DNA of 64,000 bases from Cryptomeria japonica (GCF_030272615.1 NC_081411.1:826514397-826578396); one strand, 5' to 3'; positions 12,368-24,631 are shown, counted from the stretch's first letter. The notes: a model not told the origin generated them from the letters alone. A program made the numbers and translations.

Positions 12368-14139
12368 ATGGGTTCTAAGTTTCCACTTTTAACTACACAT
12401 AAATATCTTTCATGGAAAATTGATGTATGGAGTAAGCTAATGGAAAAGGGATTAACTCACTAGATTGATGGAGCTATCATTTCACCAACTGATCCTAATG
12501 CTCACATGGAATGGCTCACTAAAAATATAATAGCTTTTGGAACATTGAGGAAATACATATCAAAGGATCTCATCTTTCACATTGGTAGTGTAAAACAATT
12601 AAGGATGCATGGGATGTCTTGGGAAATTGTATGCACAAATTGATGAGATTAGAGGCTATCAACTTGATAATGATCTCATTATGTTGGATCCCGAGAACTT
12701 TGATATAGTCTGAGGTTATGTCACTAAAGAAAATGAGCTAAGAGCATAACTAAAGGATTGTGACATTGATAAGAAGGATGCATAGTTGGTCTACAACCTA
12801 TTAGGAAATCTTCTATCAGAATATGCAATATTTGTTTCTAGCTTCCAAACCCATTGCTTGATAATGGGTAGTTCATTCACTATGCCCACATTTGATGCAT
12901 TCATAGAATTTTTGATGTTAGAGGAATCTAAGTTGATGAGCATGGGGATTCTCAAGTCTTCAAAGTCCATGGTTTTGGTGGCTAATCAAGAGAATCGAGG
13001 AAAGGATTCCAAAAAAAAGTAGAAGCAATTCAAGCCTAAGACACAACAAGATAGAGCACAATCTTCCTCTCCACAACAAAAGGATCCTACATCCTCACCT
13101 AAGGGAAAATCATATAAAGAGAGGATTTCTTGTTCATATTGCAAGAAATGTGGCCATGATGAGCAATGTTGCCACACTAAGAAAATTGATGAGTTGACCA
13201 ACATCCTCAAGAAGAACAACATTGATTTACCATCCACTTACAAGAAGAATAATTCATCTTCTTTCCCTTCCTTGCAATCAAAAGGAAAGGGACAAGCTCT
13301 TTGTGCTATTACAAGTCATGATTTAGGGAGATGGCTTCTAAATTTAGGAGCTTCTAACCATATCTAGCATCTTTGCAGTCTAAGTTCTCTTCATTTGAGC
13401 CTTGCAACATGCCACTGATTTTGATGGGCAATCATAAATATATGAATGTGATTGGGAAAGGATCAATTGTCATTGGGGATAACTCCTTCAATGGTGTGTT
13501 GTGTGTACCCCATTTGACTAACAATATTCTTTCCATCTATTCGATCACTCATGGGGCAACAATGAAAATTGTGGAGTTCACACCAGATTCACTTATCATT
13601 AGAGACTTGAAGACTAGAGCTATTATTGCTAGAGGGGTGGTGGATCATGCATCTTTATTGTACTCCTTTGTAGATTTTGTTCCTATTGATGAGATTGATT
13701 CTTCACATGATGATCACACTTATTGTGTTGATTCAAATATCGAGGAGAACTTTGGTTACTTTAACTTGGGTGTTCTCACATTTGACCTTATTCTGGAGCC
13801 TTTCATTTCATCTCCTCCCATTAATATCACATCTACCATTGCACCTGATGATGCAGACATTTGTTTAGTTTTTCTTCTTGTGATTGAGTGTAGCAGGATA
13901 TTCCTTGTCTTCTAGATTCAGTTCCTTGGGATGACTACTTAACAGACATTGTAGGTTTGTTTGTGGAGTCCTACATTGCATATTTGGGAGACGTCATTGA
14001 TGACATTCATCTTCTCTTTGATGAAGATTATCCTTCTTTAGTTGTTGTGACAAAACAATTTGACCCTCTTGTTTATTCTCTAAATGATCATTCTTCCAAG
14101 GCTATTATGATTGTGGATTCTTATGAACAACACTTGGAG
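12368..14139 (+). pseudogene. Gag plus protease-like polyprotein of element A, degenerate
   Basis: An ATG at 12368 (MGSKFPLLTTHKYLSWKIDV) begins a Copia Gag with several in-frame stops. A CX2CX4HX4C zinc knuckle (CSYCKKCGHDEQCC) lies near 13133-13175. The protease region reads RWLLNLGASNHI in place of the usual D-[ST]-G, so the catalytic Asp is lost. The following frame at 13373-13915 carries the GKGSIVIGDNSFNGVLCVPH block that normally follows the protease. Instead of integrase or reverse transcriptase, a short unknown tail follows (LFVESYIAYLGDVIDDIHLL), which element B shares. The hAT insertion interrupts this tail. Confidence 0.8.
14132..14139. repeat. hAT target-site duplication, left copy
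   Basis: acttggag precedes the element and is repeated at 28182-28189. Joining the flanks restores a sequence that aligns with uninterrupted element B (atttggaggagaactctttatcc). Confidence 0.85.
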
Positions 14140-14560
14140 TAGGGATAACTTTAAGAAACCCCCCCTGGGCAACTGTGTAAAATCCTGGCAAATTAGACAT
14201 TATTTTCGAGGGGAAATTTTCATATCGATGGCAAAAAAAAATTTTAAATGACGAAAAAATTATTTTGTATTGGCGAATTTTTTTCTAGTGTGCGAAAATG
14301 CCATAAATTTCTGGCGAATAATACCTTGTTCTATGGGGAAAATATTTATTGTGGGAGGCAAATAATTATTGTTAAAAGGAACAAATATATAATTGTATGA
14401 GCGAAAATTTTTACTTCGAAGGAAAAATTATTTAAATGTATTGGCAATTTTTATCCACCGCTTGAAAATTATTTAAATGTATTGGCGAATATTTTGTTAT
14501 TTATGGTATAATATATAATTCATTGGCGATTTCATAAATTCATTGCCATTAATAGACAAG
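14140..14560. repeat. Left subterminal repeat region of the hAT
   Basis: ggcgaat-type motifs occur at about 14272, 14313, 14484 and 14525, with degenerate forms (ggcaaat, gcgaaaa) between. Such arrays in hAT elements are normally transposase-binding sites. Confidence 0.65.
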
Positions 14561-15176
14561 GCACATCACATCACATAATACATTGAGTCCGGACTCTGCA
14601 TGATGTATCAATAAGCGCGGCCTCTTTGACACGTAAAGGGTGACACATACCTAAAATCTATCAATGATTTTAAACCGTTCGATGATCGTATATCAATGGC
14701 TGAAGTTTTATTTTGGCCCAATTTTCTGAAGAGAACATAGCTCACCAGAAAGTGCCTGGAATGGAATTGGATTCAATAGACACGTATCAAATGTCATGAA
14801 TCATGATCCATAATTTCGTTCATTTAATATATATCTTTTCACTTACGGCAATCCACTCTGTCCCCATGACTTCCAATGTGGTACTTGCCAATTTGGTACT
14901 AGTTCATAGCTGTTTCCAATTTCGCACACTCGTGCATTTATGGGAAAGATTTGGAGAGATATGAAAGATTTAAAATTTTTTATAGCAGTTAATACTGTTA
15001 AAGAAGTAATTATTACAATCAAGAGCTTCAACAATTTATATACGATCTCTGCTTCTTTCATCTTCAATTAGCCTTTGCCATTTAGTAGATAAATCGTCAG
15101 AGCTCACAGTATTTTAGGTTTATAGGCTCACTGCTCAGTGCTTAGGTTGTTTAATTTGTTAATCTATTTTCTCAAG
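14561..15176. other. Intergenic region before cargo gene 1
   Basis: No frame supported. It presumably contains the promoter of the gene starting at 15177. An AT-rich ttaatatatatc at about 14825 could be a TATA-like element, but this is weak. Confidence 0.3.
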
Positions 15177-15752
15177 ATGGACACTCCCATCCACTTGAGA
15201 AGCATTTCTACAGAGGACCAGAGGGCCTTTCTAGGCTCCGTTAGAGACCCAACCCTCCAATCAGTCTGCAAGGAGGTTGGGTCATTCACCAATGAAGTTG
15301 TGCGAATGGTGCTGGGCAGAGAATTTTTGCGAAACAAAAATAGGTACCGTGTTAACACGGACATTACATTCCACTTCTTAGTGTCTCTTCTGGACTTGGG
15401 AGGAGACAAGGTGGATATGCTGATGCTATTGAGGAAGGTTTTTAAGGAAGACTTCCTCGGAGATGACATTACTCTTGTCATTCTTGTAGAAGTAGGGGTG
15501 GGGATCCCTTGGGCGAGTGAATTATCCAAGCTTCTCCTCCCTGACCAAGCAGTGCTAGTGGCCAGGCAACCGTTTCTCCTAAACATGAATGCGGAGCAGC
15601 TGACGCATCACAAAAAATGGGTGCAGATTGGTAGGGACTTCCTCCAGAAATGGTTCCTCCTGGACGACTTTCCAAACTACATGTGGCTTGAAAAATTCTC
15701 TCAGCTTATGCTGTCTGAAGAATTCTACATAGAAGGAGGGCCAGATTCATAG
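15177..15752 (+). CDS. hAT cargo gene 1, unknown family, intact frame
   Basis: A 191-residue frame without stops. I chose the ATG at 15177 because its context (caagATGGAC) is good and the paralogue at 17063 starts at the equivalent place. The upstream in-frame codons add only a hydrophobic stretch. The protein begins MDTPIHLRSISTEDQRAFLG, is mostly helical-looking and has no signal peptide, metal knuckle or catalytic motif I can name. It aligns along its length with the product of 17063-16362: RYRVNT with RYRTNM, VGVGIPWASE with VPGVGIRIME, and similar starts with FLGSV/FLGKV. It is convergent with that gene. The intact frame contrasts with the decayed transposase. Function unknown. Confidence 0.6.
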   Translation: MDTPIHLRSISTEDQRAFLGSVRDPTLQSVCKEVGSFTNEVVRMVLGREFLRNKNRYRVNTDITFHFLVSLLDLGGDKVDMLMLLRKVFKEDFLGDDITLVILVEVGVGIPWASELSKLLLPDQAVLVARQPFLLNMNAEQLTHHKKWVQIGRDFLQKWFLLDDFPNYMWLEKFSQLMLSEEFYIEGGPDS

Positions 15753-16361
15753 GCAAAAATTGTAAACAATTCCACTACCTATAGTTTTTTTTTCCTATGT
15801 CCTTGAACCCTAACAGGCTGAGTGCCAAAGGCTCACTCATTTTGGCTTTTAAGTTTTTGGGGGACTCGAGTCTCTGACGAAAAAATTGTAAATTTCAAAA
15901 GCATAAATAATTTAATGATAAGTTTTCAAATTCTAGTTTGTTTCACTTTGCCTCTTACATTCTTATGGATATAAAAATGCTTTCTATAATTCTATTTCAT
16001 TTTTATTAATTAATTTCTTTCAAATGCTTTTTGTATATGAGCTACCGGCTACGTTATTTCAATTATTTGTTAAACAATGGAAATAAATTTAATACCGTGA
16101 TCTTTTTATGTAATGCTATAAAAAAAAAAATTCAATTCGTTCCATTAATTATTTGTACATTGATTATGGTTGATTATAATTTTATAAATATATACTATTA
16201 CTATATAGTCATTCAAAATACAAAATTTCAAAAGTTGCAAGATACAAAAGTTTATCGGTCAACGTTTTTTCATTCAATTAATTGAAATGTTTCAAGATAC
16301 AAAATTTGTCCACAGCTTATAGCAAGCGGACAAAAAAACTAGTTCATTGCCGATAGGCCAC
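15753..16361. other. Convergent 3' region between the two cargo paralogues
   Basis: AT-rich with no gene. It probably holds the 3' untranslated regions of both genes. aataaa-like motifs occur at about 15904 and 16081. Confidence 0.4.
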
Positions 16362-17063
16362 TCACTCAGTCTCACTATCCCCCTGGTCCTCCCAGTCCCT
16401 TCCCTCCTCAGAGGTTGATGCTTTGGCTTTCCCTTTTGCTGCTTCAGCTTTCATTTTTGGAATGTAGTTTAGGAACCCGAAGTCGGGGTCGCCCTCCAAG
16501 CTTGCCAGTAGCTGTATGGCCCTTCCTTCTTTAGCCCTATCTCTCAATGCCCTACCAACCTCCATCCTTGCCACCACATGCAAAGCATTCAGGACTTCAT
16601 CCACCCTCGTTAATTTAACAAAGAGTTTCATCGCTTCCCACCCCACTCGGGCTCATTCATGGCAATGGTATTTGATTTCATCCTCTGGGCCACGAATAAA
16701 AGGAAGCAATTCCTCCTGGTCGTCCCCTTCCATAATTCGAATGCCAACTCCCGGCACCACCCACTCCAAGATTAAATCCAGGTTAATCAAAAACTCCCCA
16801 TCAATCAATTTGACCAATGTGAGTTTTACCTTTTCCAACTCCGGTTCAAATTCACAGGCCCACGCCATAATCAGAGAGTAAACCTCCATGTTAGTTCGAT
16901 ACCGGTGACTGATATGTGCCACCTCCTCCGCAAGCATCAGTTGAGCTGCCGCCCACAACTTCTGCTCCTTAAACCTGAATAGTCCTTGCATTCGTTTATC
17001 ATATACTTTTCCCAAAAAGGGTACCAACTTCTTGTCTATTCGAAGTGTGAAATTGGCCTCCAT
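16362..17063 (-). pseudogene. hAT cargo gene 2, paralogue of cargo gene 1, one in-frame TGA
   Basis: On the minus strand the ATG at 17063 (context acaATGGAGG) opens a 233-codon frame with a single TGA at 16653-16655. The product begins MEANFTLRIDKKLVPFLGKV, aligns with cargo gene 1 across its length, and adds a lysine/alanine-rich then acidic C-terminal tail (KAKASTSEEGRDWEDQGDSE). The TGA lies between HCHE and ARVGW, where CGA to TGA would explain it. Base composition is clearly richer in G and C than the flanks, as expected for former coding DNA. No known domain. It could be a recent pseudogene or, less likely, use readthrough. Confidence 0.58.
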
Positions 17064-17700
17064 TGTCTTACAGAAGGTATGATTCTATGAACTACGAACT
17101 ACAGATTTGTTCTGCACTTGCAGCTGCTTCAAAGTAAAAAGTGGTACACAGATGAAAAGGTAAAAAAATCTGCCTCCGTCTTAACTCTTATAGGCCGGGT
17201 AATGAATGTGCACAATAAGACATTAATGCCATGAGATCATGAAAAAGATTTCCTTCCATCCTCCCCTTCCTCCTTTCGTACGACATGCCATAGACAACTC
17301 CTTGTGCAACAATTAATCACCACCTTGGCATTTGTACTTTCCAAATTTTCTCGCCTTAACAGGTTGAGGACTGCAGTTGCACATTTTTTTAAATTAATAG
17401 ACTAAATTTATGTTGAAATTCTATATATATTTTAAAACTATTTTTGAAAATGATATATCATAAACATATTTTCAAAGAATTTTGTTAAACGTTAAATTAA
17501 TATTTTAGATTTAATATTGAATGTTTTCTTTTTAATATTAAACTTTTACCTTTCAAATTGTAGATCAAAATTTATATTTTTATTTAGTTATTTGTTTTAT
17601 TCTAGAAACTAAGTTTCATGTTTAATACTATTTTTGAATTTAAATTTTTTACAAATAATATTAACATTATTTTTAATAGTTATCTCAAACTATTGTCCAA
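17064..17700. other. AT-rich spacer upstream of cargo gene 2
   Basis: 17064-17370 is probably the 5' flank of cargo gene 2. 17370-17700 is extremely AT-rich with no frame or repeat I can delimit. Confidence 0.35.
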
Positions 17701-18775
17701 TGCCCGGAATTGAACATTTTAAATTTAATTAAATAGAATTAAGTGAAAGTCTATACTTAATACTTATAGTCTATGACTCTATAGACTATAAATCTCTTTT
17801 TCGGGAGGAATTTTAAAATGATTTAGTAGACTTTAAAAATAGACCAAAAAAGTAATGAGTATGGTGACGTGCCAGAAAAAATGGCAGAAGTCGTGGGACC
17901 CACTTCATCAAAAAATAGGTACCATCGACCGTTGGATGAACAAAGATCAATGGCTAGGGTGGATTTCAGCCTGAATGTGGGAAGCGAACACCTTTCTGAG
18001 AACTTCACCCGGAATTGGACATTTTAAATTTAATTAAATATAATTAATTCTAAAAATCTCTTTTTCGGGCGGAATTTTAAAATGATTAAATAGACTAAAA
18101 ATCAAACTGAAAAAGTGACGAGAGTATGGTGACGTGCCAGAAAAATGGCAGAAGTCATGGGACCCACTACATCTTAAAATAGGTAAGATCGACCCACGAT
18201 CGTTGGATGAACAAAGATCAATGGTTAGGGTGGATTTTGGCCCGAATGTGGGAAGTGAACACATTTGGGAGAACTTCGCCCAGAATTGGACATTTTAAAT
18301 GTAATTAAATACAATTAAGTCTATAAATCTTTTTTTCGGGTGGAGGTTTAAAATGATTAAATAGACTAAAAATCAAACCGAAAAAGTGACACGAGTATGG
18401 TGACGTGCCTGAAAACTGGCAGAAGTGATGGGACCCATGACAACTGACAATAGGTACCATCATCCGTTGGATGAGCAAAGATCAACGGCTTAGGGTGGAT
18501 TTCAGCCCGAATGTGGGAAGTGAACACATTTGGGAGAACGTCACCCGGAATTGAAACGTTTTAAATTTAATTAAATTTAAGTAAGTCTGTAAAGCATTTT
18601 TTCGGACGGAAGTTTAAAATTATTAAACAGACTTAAAAAACTCACCCGTAAAGTCACAACAGGTACCTTGCTCCCTCGTCCGTTGGATGAGCAAAGATCA
18701 ACGGCTTAGGGTGGATTTCGGCCCGAATGTGGGAAGTGAACACATTTGGGAGAACTTCGCCCGGAATTGAACGTA
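17700..18775. repeat. Four-copy 265-bp tandem array
   Basis: Units share tttttcgggyggaattttaaaatgatt, tatggtgacgtgccagaaaaa, tggcagaagt, ccgttggatga, agatcaatggctagggtggat and gaatgtgggaagtgaacac. The last landmark falls at about 17977, 18248, 18513 and 18729, so spacings are 271, 265 and 216 bp and the final unit is shortened by an internal deletion. Each unit contains CCGTTGGAT...ATCAAYGG, an imperfect inverted repeat. The array ends about 520 bp before the ATG at 19297 and could act as a promoter or enhancer array for that gene. Confidence 0.85.
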
Positions 18776-19296
18776 ATACATTTAATGTCCTCAAAAATTC
18801 TGAATTTATACTGAAGTATTGAATGTTTTGTTCTTCGGCATCGAATAATTAATAAAATCACAACATGATTCTTAATGTCCTCGAAATTTATACCGAAGTA
18901 ATGAATGTTTTGTCCTTCGACATCAAATAGTTATTAATAGTAATTAATAAAATTACAACATGATTCTTGATATTTTGCCTTTTAGGTTTTACTTTTCTAC
19001 TTTTTAGAGTTTTCAAAATAAGAGACTCGTAAATCATAATCGTCTTTCATTTCTTGGATAAACCTGTAAATCGAGGGAGATTCAGAAACAACTACTAGAT
19101 TGAGGAATGCAAGTTGCAACAGAGACTGTCTACGCCAATCTAGTGAAATAGAAATTCCAATTTCCAGGTAAAATCTAGAACACCTACATCCCACCTTTTT
19201 TGCTTTTGGTAATCTCGTCGTCCAATTTGAGGGTTAGCATTTTCAGGTTTTTATCTAGCTGCCTAGCATTATTTTGAATTATTAACAATAATAGTG

Positions 19297-22200
19297 ATGT
19301 GGAAAATGGGAAGCAGTAGTTCAATAAGAAGCCAAGTGAAAAACAAAATGTACCTAACTGAACTGGTTAAAACAATAGGTTTCACTGATGAATACCATGA
19401 TATTTATGACCCTGCTATCCATGGTGAAAAGCGTATCATAGATATTAGATATACATTGTCTAGTAAGGCGGTAGATGCATCCAGGGAAAAATTTTCTATT
19501 TTCAACCCAATGTTACAAAAAATAACAAATAAAATCGCATCGTGGGATGTTGGATTGGGAAGCATGGTGTTACCTGAAGTATTCCCTTGCCCTGATTTTG
19601 TCATGGTCTACGCCGAAAATTATGATGAAGATAAAAAAGCATTTGTCAATAAAAATACAAAAGAGGAAATTCTATCCATAAACGAGGGAGAATTTGCTCG
19701 TTTGTTGAACCTAGAATTTGAAGCCCAAAATTCAAACGTCCAAATTGACCTTGAAAAGCTGGTAGGGAATTATGAGAGTCTCAATCCAAGTCGCAGAGAT
19801 TCATTTATCAAAGGTCTAATAAAGATTGGTACTAGTATTGTGTTGGATCAGAATCATAAGCCTCCTTATGATTCTAAAATTTTTGTTCCATGGGTTGAGG
19901 ACAGTATTTCCTTGCTGTCGTTTTGCCTGGGATTGGAAAATGATAGGGAAGTGGGTGCAAGCCTTCTTGAAATGATTTATAATATCCATTGTGCAAGTCA
20001 GCCAATAAGATATAATTTTATTGATCACATTGTAAAATCCATGCAAAAACAATTACTTATGATCAAAAAAGGTTCCTGTAAGACATTTAGGTTCTCATCC
20101 TACTTGTGCTATCTCCTTCTATCCAAGTATCGTGCAATATTTGAGACCAACAAGCTTCAAATTGTGAGCTATAAGATTGATGAGAAGACTAGGAAGAGAA
20201 CAGACTGTCCAATATATGATTGGAGCCCAAAGATAAGGATGCATGATAACAAAAAGAACTACAACCATTTTGTAGACTTCTTTTTGGCACCAATGTATAA
20301 TGAAATTACAAGCACTCTAATGCCTAGGTTGCCTATGTCTTGTAGAGATTGCATTCAACTTGGAAGTCAAATAGAATTGGCTGACTAGTTCTTCATGGAA
20401 GAATTCATTGTGTTAAGGTTTTACAGATCGACAGTAAAAGCATACAATACATGTGACAGAGAGGGTATTTGCATTAGAGTATGTACGGCAATTGAAGAGC
20501 ACAGATAGGCACTTCCATGGTTAGCAAAAGAAGAGCATATTTCCATCCTTTCCTTTCTCATGTGGAGGGTTCACATTTGAGAGAAAAGCATTCATTATGG
20601 CACATGATTTCTTAACAGTTTTTAACTTTGGTGCTTAGGGTCTCTGGCAGTATGATCCAATCGGTGTAGCTCAAGCAAGGCTTAAGAAAAATGGGAACTC
20701 TTCAGCGTTATGTCAACATGAAAGTAAACCATTGCTAGAAAAGCTTAGAAACAAGGACTCCTGGGATGAGGTTAAAAAAGAGATGGAGAAAATTGCAGTT
20801 GACAATAACATTTCAAATGAAGAAATTTCATCACAAATTATGGAGGGCCAGGGCAATGAGGGCATCCAAAATAGGAGGTCCTACAATTTCTACATAAAAT
20901 CTGCTAATCCATCTAAGAAAACTATTCCCAAATCAATTCTGCACGAATGTAAAGATAATTGCTAGACTCAAACCAAAATAAATGATTTTTGGACTATGAG
21001 GAGGAATCTCGGTGAACCAAAGACAAGTGCAAAATTTGAGAGCATCGACGAGGATGCAGAGTTTAGCAAATTGTGGGATATGGAGCATGGTGGGATTGAA
21101 GGTGATGATGATGAGCATGAGGTTGTCATTGAGCCCCCTCCAACAACTACTACAGTGCCTAAAATATTAGGTGGAGTCAGTGAGTCCATGAAAGACAAAT
21201 ATAGAAAAGGGGCAAACCTTGTGGAAAAAATGGGTTTTGAAGGTGGTGGTCTAGGTCCCAGAGGAGAGGGCATTTGGTATCCACTCCAGGTACAACTTCC
21301 ATCATAGTCAAAATCAAAAGGTCCTTATAAACCAGTCATTCGACTTGATTCTTCAGATTCATCAGGGATAGGTACTACTCATTACCCTCAGGGTCCACCT
21401 ACATTTGTTTCTGGTTCAAATCCACAACCACCACCACATCATGCTATTCCCATTGGTGGTGAATTAAGTGCCACTGCCACTGGTGGGGAATATGGGGATA
21501 GTAATCCTATTATTTTTCAGTCAAGTGCCATTGTGATTGGTGGGTCAAAATCAAAAGGTCCTTATAAACCAGTCATTGGACTTGATTTTTCAGATTCGTC
21601 ACCGATAGGTACTACTCATTACCCTCAAAATCCACCTACATTTGTTTCAGGTTCAAATCCACAACCACCACCACATCATAGTATTCCCATTGGTGGTGAA
21701 TCAAGTGCCACTGCCACTGGTGGGGAATCTGGGGATAGTATTCCTATTATTGTTCAGTCAAGTGCCACTGTGATTGGTGATGTTGGCATGGGTACTACTA
21801 CTGATACTAGTTGTCTTGGTGTTGGACAAGGGCAACAACAAAATATCTCTCACAAGAGGCCACTAGAGGTAGATACTCAGTCTCATACTATTGAGAATCC
21901 TATATCAAGTGCCACTGACACTAGAAATCAATCATTTGCAGCTTCAGATCACACACCTCAAAAGACTATGAAAACTACACATGAAAGTGTTAGTGGGAGT
22001 GGGACAGCATTAGGAACTGTTGTTGGTAATCCTAATCCTGGTCAAGCATTAGTTAAAACCATAAGAATAAGTGGAACTAGAGCCTATGGTATTCCTATGT
22101 CACCTTTCAAACATTCAATTGCTTCAGCAAGCCCAGATTTTCAATTTCGTGATTACTATGAAAAATATGAACACACAACAAAAACAAATAAAGAAAAAAA

Positions 22201-23595
22201 GAAAGCATTTCATTGGAATTTCATGTCTGAAGTTGTAAATGAACAACCTACAAGGAACAAGGTATTTCCAACATATGACCCACTGAAAGATATGATGGAG
22301 TTCATGGTTGTTATGCCCCTGGACACATCTAAAGATAAAAATCCACCACACAGTCAAATAGATCCCTCTCAATTTCAAGTTAGCACCCTCCAAATGGATT
22401 TTTCCAAAGTACATAATGTGGACAAAATTAGTGTGTCAAAAAGGACTAATGAAGTGGTCTACACTTCACTGCTAAAGGTGGAGAGAGAAAAAAATAAACT
22501 AGAGAAACAAATAGAAAAGTTACAGGCAGACCTGGAAAATGAAAAGTCAAGGAGGAAAGCAGCAGATAGCAAGTGCAATGAATTACAGAAAAGGATAAAA
22601 GTTTGGGCTCTATAGTAGAAATTGCAGAGCAGGACAAGAAGGATGCAGAATTGAAGGACCTGACAGAAAAACTGGCTAAAAGCAGTAAAAAATTTATTGA
22701 GGAAAAAGCCAGTTTTCAAAAATTATACAGAAGTTATGAGTCTGCTGCCACCGAAGTGAAAAAATTATAGGACCTATTGGATCATGGGAAGGAAAAAGAA
22801 AAACATTTGCAAGAGGAAGTAGAGGAAGAAAGAAAAAAATGTGCACAAATGAAAGAAGACCTGCACAATGCAAATGATAAAATAAAAACTTTGGATGATA
22901 GATTCAAAGATAGTATGAAAAATACAACGAAGTATATACAAGAAAACATTTGGTGAGAAATATTGCAGAGGAGTGAGAAGTTGTGTGAATGGTTTCAATT
23001 GACTGAAAGTATGAGACAATTTTTTATAAAAATCAAACGGCACTATGAGAAGAGCACACATGTTTATTCAAAAGAGGAAATGGCAAAAAAGATTTTGAAA
23101 GTAGTCTACAGTTCTAGTGATAGCTACTTGGCATCTAAGGGAATTAAGAGCTGCATTGATGCCACAATTAAGACATCATCTATCATTCAAAAATGCTAGA
23201 AGCTAAGGGAAACATTAGAAGTTATGGATAGTTGTGGACAAAAGATAATGAAGCTGCAAGAAAAGAAAAATAATTTGATTAAACTTGGTTTGACTAAGCT
23301 TGTTGACACAGAAAATAAATTCATTGGAGAAGAATCTTACAAAGAGATCATGGAGAAAAAAATGAAGTCTGATTTAGACTTGCTTCCAAAGGACACAACT
23401 CCCAAAAGCTTTCTGGAATTCATCCAACCATTTACAACTCTAAATTCGCTATTGGATGAAACAGTGATGTCAAGTAAATCTTCTAAATATGGAATGTTGA
23501 CGAAGTTGGAGTTGACTTTCCATAGTTTACAGAATATTGACCTTCCATCAAACGAAGAGCGGAGCACCCTACAAAAATTGGCACAGAATTCTTAA
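19297..23595 (+). pseudogene. hAT cargo gene 3: two-exon G-patch and coiled-coil protein, broken
   Basis: Exon 1 runs from an ATG at 19297 to about 20560. Its first 363 codons are open (MWKMGSSSSIRSQVKNKM), then TAGs at 20386 and 20506 interrupt a still-coding frame. Exon 2 likely starts at 20639 after a gcttag acceptor. It carries a G-patch-like motif (ANLVEKMGFEGGGLGPRGEG, about 21212-21271), a Pro/Thr/Ser-rich region with a 79-codon tandem duplication, and a long coiled coil (KVEREKNKLEKQIEKLQADL and onward). Stops at 20963, 21305, 22768, 22954 and 23197 and one frameshift near 22600 break it. The full product would be about 1,300 residues. G-patch motifs bind RNA helicases or RNA. The exon 1 domain is unknown to me. 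Confidence 0.65.
21308..21781 (+). repeat. In-frame 237-bp tandem duplication
   Basis: Copy 1 (21308-21544) and copy 2 (21545-21781) both begin tcaaaatcaaaaggtcctta. The period is 79 codons exactly and both copies share the reading frame of cargo gene 3. They encode a Pro/Gly/Ser/Thr-rich segment. The copies differ at few positions, so the duplication looks younger than the coding decay around it. Confidence 0.92.
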
Positions 23596-24631
23596 GAATC
23601 ATAGTATGTATTACACAATTTTCTTCTTTTATTCTTAATTTCAAGGTTTTTTTTTTCCTGTTTGCTATTTTGTTAATCCATCCTATGAATCTAATTTATG
23701 AATAGGAAAAAAATAGCACTTGCTATTGCTATTTTGCTAATCCAGCCTATGTATCTATGATGCACACTGCAAAACTTCAGCCAGTAAATTTGTATTCTCA
23801 AATTCTCCCTTGCTTTAACATTTATGCATTTCTCTATTTCTGATTAGTAGGTTTTCGGCACTCCTATAGCTAGTATCTATGTTTAATTTGTCATGACTCA
23901 TGGCGTGAATTAATATTTAATTTTGAACTTTGTTTTTTGAATAGGAGACATCAAACATGTAGCAGATGTTAAATTGCTAATACGGCCTGTGATGGCCATA
24001 TAAATATGTGCTGAGTTTGTGATTTTGATGTTCAGTGTTCACATGTTGCAAACTTGCAATTCGACCTAAAGCTGTTGTTGCTCCTTTGTTTCTATAAAAG
24101 GGAATTCAGGGTCATTTGCAATTTTGCAAAGGGTTCTGAAACTTTGTATTCACTTTTGCATGGACATTGGAGAATCACACAGGAGTTGTTGTTGCTCTCT
24201 TGTTTCTATAAAAGGGAATTCAGGGTCATTTGCAAAGGGTTCTGAAACTTTGTATTCACTTTTGCAATTGGCATGTAGAATCACACAGATTGGTGTATTA
24301 CTATTGAATGAAATGTATCATATGGCTATATTTTGAAAGAATTAATGAAAATCTAAGTTCTCGACATGTGTATTACTATTGAATGAAATTTATCATATGG
24401 TTCTGAAATATATCACACAGATTTGAGACTCAAACATGTATAAATAAACAATAAACATCTCTATATCAATAAACACATTATGGTTTTTTTTTATTATGCT
24501 ATTTTAAATCTGGAAATAGAAAGTTGAAAAATAAAATTACAAATCAATATTAAATTCTAATTGCAAAAAGTAATATGCTTTTGTAATATGAATGATGAGA
24601 TACAGTAATAAGATTAATAAATACCAATCTC
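23596..24631. other. Convergent region between cargo gene 3 and transposase
   Basis: Contains the 3' ends of both genes. Apart from the duplication at 24074-24290 no other feature is supported. Confidence 0.4.
24074..24290. repeat. Two-copy tandem repeat, 114-bp period
   Basis: gttgttgct...ttctataaaagggaattcagggtcatttgca recurs from 24188. The second copy lacks an 11-nt piece (attttgcaaag region) present in the first. Confidence 0.85.

Noticed and set aside
15164-15675. Minus-strand frames opposite cargo gene 1
   Set aside because: Shadows of the plus-strand gene. The paralogue supports the plus-strand reading.
16516-16881. 121-codon plus-strand frame opposite cargo gene 2
   Set aside because: Antisense shadow. 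The minus-strand product aligns with cargo gene 1.
22124-23061. Minus-strand Phe/Leu-rich frames with membrane-like look
   Set aside because: Antisense of the Lys/Glu-rich coiled coil of cargo gene 3.
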